Positions 6,648 through 12,382 of a DNA stretch of 12,382 bases are shown piece after piece. Below the pieces are notes generated by a model that saw only the letters and a program-made list of their open reading frames with translations, ran no database searches and was not told where the DNA came from. The stretch covers positions 1 to 12,382 of the forward strand of contig QMOL01000049.1 of NCBI GenBank assembly GCA_003648225.1, in the 5' to 3' direction. Position 1 is the first letter of the stretch. Each line of letters starts with the position of its first letter. Position numbers and translations under genes: made by a program. Source of the stretch: Chlamydiota bacterium (GTDB taxonomy: Bacteria > Auribacterota > UBA3054 > B51-G9).

Positions 6648-6797
6648 ATGTCACGTCATCCAAGTTTCGGAAAAATAGGCATAAAAAAACAACGCAATGT
6701 CTTAAAACGTTTTGAACGTATCGACGCGTTGAAAAAAGATGAAAAATATAAAGATGGTCAGTCCGTTTTCGGATTGCCTAAAACTAAATCTGAATAG
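6648..6797 (+). CDS. PVC superphylum signature protein (small basic nucleic-acid-binding family)
   Basis: This 49-residue protein matches the small basic protein shared by Planctomycetota, Verrucomicrobiota, Chlamydiota, Lentisphaerota and Omnitrophota. The family signature is clear: MSRHPSFGKIG at the start, QRNVLKRFERIDALKK in the middle and VFGLPKTKSE at the end. The family is small, very rich in Lys and Arg, and reported to bind DNA and RNA without sequence preference; a ribosome- or RNA-related housekeeping role is suspected but not established. The start is secure: AAAGGAG (6634-6640) is 7 bases upstream. Its stop codon TAG (6795-6797) overlaps the AGGAG ribosome binding site of tpiA (6796-6800), so the two genes are very likely cotranscribed. 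It is easily missed because of its size. Confidence 0.9.
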   Translation: MSRHPSFGKIGIKKQRNVLKRFERIDALKKDEKYKDGQSVFGLPKTKSE

Positions 6798-6806
6798 GAG
6801 AGCATT

Positions 6807-7562
6807 ATGAGAATACCTGTCATAGCAGGAAATTGGAAAATGAATAAAACTATCTCAGAAGCTCTCGATTTAGTTAATGACTTGAAGTCGCGCTTAACGA
6901 ATGTTGATGATGTTACTATTATTGTTTGTCCAACATTTCTTTGCATAAAATCTGTCGCAGACGCGCTTGGAAATTCTAATATTCACGTTGGTGCCCAAAA
7001 TATGTTCTGGGAAACTTCAGGCGCTTATACCGCGGAAGTGAGTGGCGAAATGCTTCTCGAAGCGGGTGCTGAATATGTAATTATCGGTCATAGCGAACGC
7101 AGACAATATTTTGGCGAAACAAATGAAACGGTAAATAAAAAAGTTAAAAAAGCTCTCGCTTTAGGCCTTAAACCAATCGTTTGTGTAGGCGAAATGCTCG
7201 AAGATAGAGAAGCGGGCAATACAGAAAAAGTAGTTGATGACCATCTTACAAACGGTCTAGCAGGTGTTTCAGCCGATGAGATGAAAAATGTTATCGTCGC
7301 TTATGAACCCGTTTGGGCTATCGGTACAGGGAAAACAGCTACACCGGAACAAGCGCAGGAAGTTCACGCTTTTATTAGAAACCGTATTGCTGAACTTTGG
7401 AATGAGGAAACAGCGGAAGCGGTTGTAATTCAATATGGCGGAAGTATGAAACCGGGAAATGTTAAGGAACTTCTTGCCCAGAAAGACATTGACGGCGGAC
7501 TCATTGGCGGCGCGGCATTAAAAGCGGATTCGTTCGAAGAATTGGCGAAATTTAATAAATAG
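6807..7562 (+). CDS. tpiA: Triosephosphate isomerase
   Basis: This glycolytic enzyme interconverts dihydroxyacetone phosphate and glyceraldehyde 3-phosphate in the cytoplasm. At 251 residues it has the normal family length, and all key residues are in place: Lys11 in GNWKMNKT, His95 in IIGHSERRQYFGE, catalytic Glu167 in VAYEPVWAIGTGKT (the mobile phosphate-binding loop follows at about 170-176), YGGSMKPGN at 210-218 and GGLIGGAAL at 230-238. The start at 6807 has an AGGAG site 6 bases upstream, overlapping the stop of the PVC signature gene. A strong terminator follows directly, so this is the end of a transcription unit. Nothing suggests loss of function. Confidence 0.98.
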   Translation: MRIPVIAGNWKMNKTISEALDLVNDLKSRLTNVDDVTIIVCPTFLCIKSVADALGNSNIHVGAQNMFWETSGAYTAEVSGEMLLEAGAEYVIIGHSERRQYFGETNETVNKKVKKALALGLKPIVCVGEMLEDREAGNTEKVVDDHLTNGLAGVSADEMKNVIVAYEPVWAIGTGKTATPEQAQEVHAFIRNRIAELWNEETAEAVVIQYGGSMKPGNVKELLAQKDIDGGLIGGAALKADSFEELAKFNK

Positions 7563-7587
7563 ATAAGCCGATAATTTGCTCATTTAC

Positions 7588-7631
7588 AAGCGACAAAAAA
7601 TGCTGATTCAAGTCAGCGTTTTTTGTCGTTT
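7588..7631 (+). terminator. Strong intrinsic terminator after tpiA
   Basis: The 5' arm CGACAAAAAATGCTGA (7591-7606) pairs with TCAGCGTTTTTTGTCG (7613-7628) over 16 bp with one T-G wobble and a 6-base loop. It is followed by a short T run (7629-7632). The flanking AA/TT extend the stem, and the A-rich left arm means it may also work in the opposite direction. Confidence 0.9.
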
Positions 7632-7701
7632 TAAGTACTGATGGCGCTACACCGGAAACGTGGTTAAAATGTTGAGAGTAAGAGATTATATAAAAACATA
7701 G

Positions 7702-7743
7702 AGCACAGTATTCTTTAACTACAGGAGCTCGTGTGCTTTTTTT
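7702..7743 (+). promoter_or_regulatory. Possible hairpin with T tract just before the AlkP-TPR start
   Basis: AGCACA (7702-7707) can pair with TGTGCT (7732-7737), and a run of T follows (7738-7743), ending 8 bases before the ATG at 7752. The loop contains the AGGAG at 7723-7727. The form is that of a weak terminator or attenuator, but the loop is long (24 bases) and the stem only 6 bp. Confidence 0.25.
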
Positions 7744-7751
7744 ATATCAAC

Positions 7752-9896
7752 ATGTCAAAAAAAATATCAAAAAAAGTCCTCCTGATTGGTTGGGATGCAG
7801 CCGATTGGAAAATTATTAACCCCCTTCTTGACGCGGGAAAAATGCCGGCGCTTGAATTTCTTGTCAATGGCGGCGTTATGGGTAATCTGGCAACGCTTAA
7901 TCCACCACTTTCGCCAATGTTGTGGACATCTATCGCGACAGGAATGCGTGCCTACAAACACGGGATTTTAGGTTTCACGGAGCCGAACCCGAAAGGGAAA
8001 AAAAGCGGTATCCGCCCCGTATCTTCAAAATCAAGAAAAGTTAAAGCCATTTGGAACATCTTATCACAGAAAAATTTTAAAACAAATGTTGTCGGTTGGT
8101 GGCCGTCACATCCTGCCGAACCGATAAACGGAGTTTGCGTATCTAACTTTTACCATCATGCTCACACAAAATTTGGAAAGCCATGGCCAATGGCCCCCGG
8201 AACGATTTATCCTGAGCGGCTTGAAAAAACACTTGCGGAATTACGTGTTCATCCCGGCGAATTAACAGAAGCTCATATTTTGCCGTTTGTGCCTGATGCG
8301 GCAAAAATTGACCAGGATAAAGACAAACGGCTTGCATCTTTGGGAAAAATTATTGCCGAATGCTCTTCAGTTCATGCGGCATCGACTTGGATAATGGAAA
8401 ATGAGCCCTGGGATTTTATGGCGGTTTATTATGACGCAATCGACCATTTTTGCCACGGCTTTATGAATTATTATCCACCAAAAATGGTGAATATAAATAA
8501 AGATTTGTTCGAAATGTATAAAAATGTAGTTGAAAGCGGTTACCGCTTTCACGATATGATGCTCGGAAGATTAATTACACTTGCCGGTGATGACACGACT
8601 ATAATACTCATTTCCGACCATGGATTTCATTCAGACCATCTTAGGCCTAAAGAAATACCAAACGAGCCTGCCGGTCCGGCTGTTCAGCATCGCCCGCTTG
8701 GGATTTTTGTTATGAACGGTGCCGGTGTAAAAAAAGATGAGCGGATTTATGGAGCGACTTTGTTAGATATAGCCCCCACAATACTTACTCTTTTCGGTCT
8801 GCCGATTGGAAAAGATGTTGACGGTCATGTTCTTGCTCAATGCTTTGAAGACAAAATATACCCTGAAATGATTGACAGCTGGGAGAATGTTGAAGGAAAT
8901 GACGGCATGCTTCCAAACGAAGTTCAGGAAGACCCTTTTGCCGAACAAGCTGTTATGGAACAGATGATTGCGTTGGGATACATTGAACCCCCTGACGAAA
9001 ATAACGCGAAGAATGTGGAAAGAACCGTTCGCGAAGCTCAATATAATTTGGCTCGCGTGTATCTTGATGCCGGTCGGAGTGATAAAGCATTAACTATTCT
9101 TAAAAAACTTCATAAGGAGCTTCCAAACCAGCGCAGATTTGCATTTCATCTTGCCAAATGTTATCAGAGAGTCGGAAAACTAAAAGAGTGCAGAGAAATT
9201 ATTGAAAATGTAATAAAAAATGAGCAGGAGAAAGCGAGGGAAACGGCCGAAGAACTGAAAAAAAATAAAGAAGTCGGCAAAAAAGAAACTAAAGAAGAAA
9301 GAAAAATAAGGCTCGAAAAAGAAGAGAAAATGAGAGAAAGAAGAGACTTTGTAAGTAAAGCACAACTTGACCTTTTGCGGGGTTCGCTTCTTATGGCTGA
9401 AAAGCAAAATGAAGAAGCGCTTGTCCTTTTGTTAAATGCTGAAAAAGCTGAGCCCAGACTACCATCACTTCACCAACAGATCGGAAGGCTATACTTGAGA
9501 ATGAAACGCTGGGATGACGCTGAACGCGCCTTCCTGCGCGCGCTTGAAATTGATCCTGACAGCAGCAGCGCCTATCATGGAATCGCGGTTGTTTGTCTAC
9601 GCCAAAAAAGATTTTCAGAAGCCGCTGAAGCCGCTTTGCGATCTGTAGGAATTATCCATCAGCAGCCCCTTGCGCATTTTCATCTTGGTGTCGCTTTAAT
9701 TAGACTGGGGAAAACAGAACAGGCAATTCAAGCTTTTGAAATTGCTGTTTCAATGAAACCGGGTTTGATTAGAGCACATCGCTGGTTGTCGCTTATTTAT
9801 CGTCAGACGGGTAATAGAGCAAAAGCTGACGTGCACCATAATATTGTTAACACGTTATTCAGGAAGATCAAACCACGTAAATCAAACAAGGATTGA
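7752..9896 (+). CDS. Alkaline phosphatase/type I phosphodiesterase superfamily protein fused to TPRs
   Basis: This is a 714-residue cytoplasmic protein (no signal peptide) in two parts. Residues about 8-365 are a metal-dependent phosphodiesterase/nucleotide pyrophosphatase-type hydrolase. Visible residues are Asp15 in IGWDAADW, the likely nucleophile Ser54 in PLSPMLWTSIATG, Asp231 and His235 in YYDAIDHFCHGF, Asp289/His290 in ISDHGFHSDH, and His313 in QHRPLGIF. Two metal sites therefore look complete. After a linker come about seven tetratricopeptide repeats (430-700), interrupted at about 491-536 by a very charged Lys/Glu helix. Such AlkP-TPR fusions occur in PVC and other environmental bacteria; the substrate is unknown. 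I chose the ATG at 7752, which places the first strand normally. A GTG at 7731, 3 bases after AGGAG, would add seven residues (MCFFYIN) that do not fit the family. Transcription probably starts after the terminator at 7588-7631. Confidence 0.88.
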   Translation: MSKKISKKVLLIGWDAADWKIINPLLDAGKMPALEFLVNGGVMGNLATLNPPLSPMLWTSIATGMRAYKHGILGFTEPNPKGKKSGIRPVSSKSRKVKAIWNILSQKNFKTNVVGWWPSHPAEPINGVCVSNFYHHAHTKFGKPWPMAPGTIYPERLEKTLAELRVHPGELTEAHILPFVPDAAKIDQDKDKRLASLGKIIAECSSVHAASTWIMENEPWDFMAVYYDAIDHFCHGFMNYYPPKMVNINKDLFEMYKNVVESGYRFHDMMLGRLITLAGDDTTIILISDHGFHSDHLRPKEIPNEPAGPAVQHRPLGIFVMNGAGVKKDERIYGATLLDIAPTILTLFGLPIGKDVDGHVLAQCFEDKIYPEMIDSWENVEGNDGMLPNEVQEDPFAEQAVMEQMIALGYIEPPDENNAKNVERTVREAQYNLARVYLDAGRSDKALTILKKLHKELPNQRRFAFHLAKCYQRVGKLKECREIIENVIKNEQEKARETAEELKKNKEVGKKETKEERKIRLEKEEKMRERRDFVSKAQLDLLRGSLLMAEKQNEEALVLLLNAEKAEPRLPSLHQQIGRLYLRMKRWDDAERAFLRALEIDPDSSSAYHGIAVVCLRQKRFSEAAEAALRSVGIIHQQPLAHFHLGVALIRLGKTEQAIQAFEIAVSMKPGLIRAHRWLSLIYRQTGNRAKADVHHNIVNTLFRKIKPRKSNKD

Positions 9897-9951
9897 ATTA
9901 AACTCTGATTTTAAGTTTTTTATAAATGTTAAGTTTAATCGAAATATGTTA

Positions 9952-9980
9952 TTGTTTATATAAAGACCTTTTGATATAAT
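9952..9980 (+). promoter_or_regulatory. Candidate promoter for guaA
   Basis: TTGTTT (9952-9957), 17 bases, then a perfect TATAAT (9975-9980). The start of transcription would be near 9987, leaving about 39 bases of leader with no ribosome binding site. The -10 is strong and the -35 moderate. An 8-bp inverted repeat (ATTAAACT 9897-9904, AGTTTAAT 9932-9939) lies just upstream and may be a weak end for the AlkP-TPR transcript. Confidence 0.6.
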
Positions 9981-10025
9981 AACTAAGAATATTTTTTTAT
10001 GTAAAAAAGTTTAATTTTATTGTTT

Positions 10026-11564
10026 ATGAATGAACATATTATAATTCTTGATTACGGGTCGCAATACAATCAACTTATCGCGCGGCGTGTTCGCGAGATG
10101 AATGTTTACTGTACAATTGAGTCACCGGATATTTCAGCAAGTGAAGTCAAAAAAAAGAAACCGAAAGGAATTATTCTTTCAGGTGGGCCTGCAAGTGTTT
10201 ACGCGGAAAATGCGCCGAAAATAGATCCTGATATCTTTAAACTCGGAATCCCTGTCCTCGGTATCTGTTATGGTATGCAACTGATGTGCAGTACGCTTGG
10301 CGGTAAAGTAAAAGCATCGCAAAAAAGAGAATATGGTCGCGCATTCATTAACGTAATCCGAAGAAATAATCTGATGTGCCGCTTACCGCAAAAATCAGTG
10401 GCGTGGATGAGCCATGGGGATAAAGTAACTGATATTCCTGATGGTTTTGTGGAATGCGCGTCATCAGGAAATACAAAATTCGCGGTTGTGGCAGATGAAA
10501 AAAACAAATTATTCGGCGTCCAATTTCATCCCGAAGTGAAGCATACCGAAAAAGGCAAACTTCTCCTCAATAATTTTGTTAAGAAAATATGTGATTGTAA
10601 AGGCGATTGGACAATGAAATCGTTCGTTCGACAACAAATTATGGAAATCCGCAAAACCGTTGGAAAGAAAAATATTATTTGTGGTCTCTCAGGCGGTGTG
10701 GATTCTTCTGTTGTTGCCCTGTTACTGCAAAAAGCGATAGGGGATCAGCTTACCTGCATATTTGTTGACAATGGATTGCTAAGAAAAAATGAAGTGCAGG
10801 AAGTTATTGACACATTTACGAATAATTACCATATTAAACTTCAGGTTGCTTATGATTCAAAAGTCTATCTTAGAAAACTTAAAAATGTGATTGACCCGGA
10901 GAAAAAAAGAAAAATTATCGGCGGTGAGTTCATTAAATCTTTCGAACGTGAAACTAAGAATATCGGTAAAGTCGATTTCCTTGCTCAAGGTACTTTGTAC
11001 CCTGATGTCATCGAAAGTAAATCCGCTTTTGGCGGGCCATCGGCGGTAATTAAATCTCATCATAATGTTGGCGGATTGCCCGAAAATCTTAATTTTAAAC
11101 TTATTGAACCTTTAAGAGAATTATTTAAAGATGAAGTGCGTGCAGTCGGCAGAGAACTCGGACTGCCGGATGTTATGGTTAACAGACATCCTTTTCCGGG
11201 ACCTGGACTCGCTGTGCGTGTTCTCGGTTCAATTACAAAAGAAAGACTTGATGTTTTAAGAGAAGCGGACGCGATTTTTATTAGCGAACTTCATAAATCA
11301 GGTTGGTATAAAAAAACTTGGCAGGCATTTGCCGTGCTTCTGCCAATTCAAACGGTCGGCGTTATGGGCGACGAAAGAACTTATGAAAATGTTGTCGCGC
11401 TGAGAGCTGTTGATTCGGTTGACGGAATGACAGCTGATTGGACCGAGCTTCCGCATAAATTGCTTTCAGTCACTTCAACTCGAATTATTAATGAAGTTAA
11501 AGGCGTAAACCGTGTGGTTTATGATGTGTCTTCAAAACCGCCGAGCACGATTGAATGGGAATAA
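10026..11564 (+). CDS. guaA: GMP synthase (glutamine-hydrolysing)
   Basis: This cytoplasmic enzyme converts XMP to GMP with glutamine and ATP, the last step of guanine nucleotide synthesis. At 512 residues it is full length. The N-terminal class-I glutamine amidotransferase domain has ILDYGSQYNQLIARRVRE, LSGGPASVY, the nucleophile Cys81 in GICYGMQ, and His168/Glu170 in VQFHPE. The ATP pyrophosphatase domain carries the P-loop LSGGVDSSV (221-229). The C-terminal dimerisation domain ends in the family signature ITSTRIINE-like segment 'TSTRIINEVKGVNRVVYD' and SKPPSTIEWE. I use the ATG at 10026; an upstream TTG (10020) would add only Met-Phe. There is no Shine-Dalgarno sequence. It has its own likely promoter and lies 110 bp before a nucleoside deoxyribosyltransferase homologue, also linked to purine metabolism. 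Confidence 0.98.
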   Translation: MNEHIIILDYGSQYNQLIARRVREMNVYCTIESPDISASEVKKKKPKGIILSGGPASVYAENAPKIDPDIFKLGIPVLGICYGMQLMCSTLGGKVKASQKREYGRAFINVIRRNNLMCRLPQKSVAWMSHGDKVTDIPDGFVECASSGNTKFAVVADEKNKLFGVQFHPEVKHTEKGKLLLNNFVKKICDCKGDWTMKSFVRQQIMEIRKTVGKKNIICGLSGGVDSSVVALLLQKAIGDQLTCIFVDNGLLRKNEVQEVIDTFTNNYHIKLQVAYDSKVYLRKLKNVIDPEKKRKIIGGEFIKSFERETKNIGKVDFLAQGTLYPDVIESKSAFGGPSAVIKSHHNVGGLPENLNFKLIEPLRELFKDEVRAVGRELGLPDVMVNRHPFPGPGLAVRVLGSITKERLDVLREADAIFISELHKSGWYKKTWQAFAVLLPIQTVGVMGDERTYENVVALRAVDSVDGMTADWTELPHKLLSVTSTRIINEVKGVNRVVYDVSSKPPSTIEWE

Positions 11565-11631
11565 GTGAATTTTAGACTTATGATTTTAGATTTCGAATTT
11601 TTCGCAAGTCTTTTACCGTTAGATAAAAAGC

Positions 11632-11649
11632 CCAATAGGTCTAATAGGT
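11632..11649 (+). repeat. 9-bp tandem repeat between guaA and the deoxyribosyltransferase gene
   Basis: CCAATAGGT and CTAATAGGT stand side by side, followed by a partial third copy (CCATAATAA). Like the AATAACC array at 2448-2489, it sits in the spacer just before a start codon that lacks a ribosome binding site. Only two good copies, so chance is possible. Confidence 0.5.
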
Positions 11650-11674
11650 CCATAATAATAACAAAGAATAAATT

Positions 11675-12073
11675 ATGAAAATTATCTATTTAAGCGGTCC
11701 AATTATGGATGAACATGAAGGGGAAGCCAGACAATGGCGAGAAGAAGCCAAACGTCTTCTTGGCGAAAAATTTTTTCTTCTTGACCCGATGCGCAGGAAT
11801 TTTAAAGACAGAGAAGTTGACAGTGCAAACGAAATTGTCAGATTTGATTTGCAGGATGTTGAGGACGCTGATTTCATCCTTGTGAATTATAATAAAGCAA
11901 GCATCGGAACAGCAATGGAAATTTTTCACGCGTCACACAATCTCGGCAAATTTATTGTTGCTTTTTCTCCTTTTGAATTTAAAGAATGCAGTCCCTGGAT
12001 GGTAAAATACTGCACAAAAATTTTGCCTTCACTTGAAGACGCATGCAATTATATCAAAAGACATTTTGCGTGA
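11675..12073 (+). CDS. Nucleoside 2-deoxyribosyltransferase-like protein
   Basis: This 132-residue cytoplasmic protein belongs to the nucleoside 2-deoxyribosyltransferase superfamily. The fold signatures are IYLSGPI at residues 4-10, VEDADFILVNYNKASIGTAM at 62-81, and the likely nucleophile Glu82 in AMEIFHASHNLGK. Classical members move a deoxyribose between nucleobases, while relatives cleave nucleotide or nucleoside glycosidic bonds; the exact reaction cannot be set from sequence alone. The family is often 130-160 residues, so this is complete. Its position just after guaA fits a purine salvage role. The start ATG has only a weak A-rich region upstream. Confidence 0.78.
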   Translation: MKIIYLSGPIMDEHEGEARQWREEAKRLLGEKFFLLDPMRRNFKDREVDSANEIVRFDLQDVEDADFILVNYNKASIGTAMEIFHASHNLGKFIVAFSPFEFKECSPWMVKYCTKILPSLEDACNYIKRHFA

Positions 12074-12132
12074 TTATTGTAACAATTGAATAGTTTTGAA
12101 TCATATCAATCATTAAATTATTAAATAATAAT

Positions 12133-12382
<250 letters not shown>

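Noticed and set aside
7731..7751. GTG start for the AlkP-TPR gene
   Set aside because: The extra residues (MCFFYIN) do not fit the family, in which the first strand comes right after a short basic N-terminus. The spacing of 3 bases to AGGAG is also too tight. I kept the ATG at 7752 but left the alternative open.
9180..9407. Minus-strand open frame rich in Phe and Ser
   Set aside because: It is the mirror of the Lys/Glu-rich helix and TPR region of the AlkP-TPR gene. AAA/GAA codons read backwards give TTT/TTC, and nothing about it looks like a protein family.
11574..11611. Possible terminator after guaA (AGACTT ... AAGTCT, then TTT)
   Set aside because: The stem is only 6 bp with a 26-base loop and a short T run; it could occur by chance in this AT-rich spacer.
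12076..12086. Palindrome ATTGT-A-ACAAT after the deoxyribosyltransferase gene
   Set aside because: Too short (5-bp arms) and AT-rich to separate from chance as an operator or terminator.

Overview
This is an AT-rich bacterial window from what looks like an uncultured member of the PVC superphylum (Planctomycetota, Verrucomicrobiota, Chlamydiota, Lentisphaerota, Kiritimatiellota, Omnitrophota). The strongest clue is a 49-residue basic protein at 6648-6797 (begins MSRHPSFGKIG, ends GLPKTKSE). It matches the small signature protein that is essentially confined to this superphylum. A PEP-CTERM surface protein and a cytoplasmic AlkP-TPR fusion fit a free-living heterotroph of the Lentisphaerota/Kiritimatiellota/Omnitrophota type rather than a chlamydia. 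The exact phylum is not resolved by this window.

Region by region: (1) 1-2218 is the end of a carbohydrate ABC importer operon: the C-terminus of a family-1 solute-binding protein, then MalF-type and MalG-type permeases; no ATPase is present. (2) 2219-2495 is a spacer packed with short repeats and repeat relics. (3) 2496-3275 is a sugar-phosphate isomerase/epimerase-like TIM barrel, probably acting on the imported sugar. (4) 3423-4409, on the minus strand, is a PEP-CTERM exported protein. Its start faces 4652, and the region between holds what look like back-to-back promoters, including a 21-bp element duplicated with a 27-bp period. (5) 4652-6492 holds an M29-type aminopeptidase and, 14 bp on, an exported modular protein with an Sm-like strand pattern, repeated KW motifs and a BamE/SmpA-like C-terminus. 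(6) 6648-7562 is a tight pair, the PVC signature protein and triosephosphate isomerase, closed by a strong intrinsic terminator. (7) 7752-9896 is a phosphodiesterase/alkaline-phosphatase-superfamily enzyme fused to TPRs. (8) 10026-11564 is GMP synthase, followed by a nucleoside 2-deoxyribosyltransferase-like protein and the start of a glucose-1-phosphate thymidylyltransferase (rmlA/rfbA), which runs off the window.

The genes read as core and accessory metabolism: sugar uptake and conversion, glycolysis (TpiA), purine synthesis or salvage (GuaA and the deoxyribosyltransferase homologue) and dTDP-sugar supply for surface glycans. I found no CRISPR array, transposase, tRNA, rRNA, or defence or phage module. 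The items most worth following up are the modular exported protein at 5779-6492, the placement of the PVC signature gene directly before tpiA, the duplicated divergent promoter, the repeat-filled spacer at 2219-2495, and the AlkP-TPR fusion with a charged helical insert.
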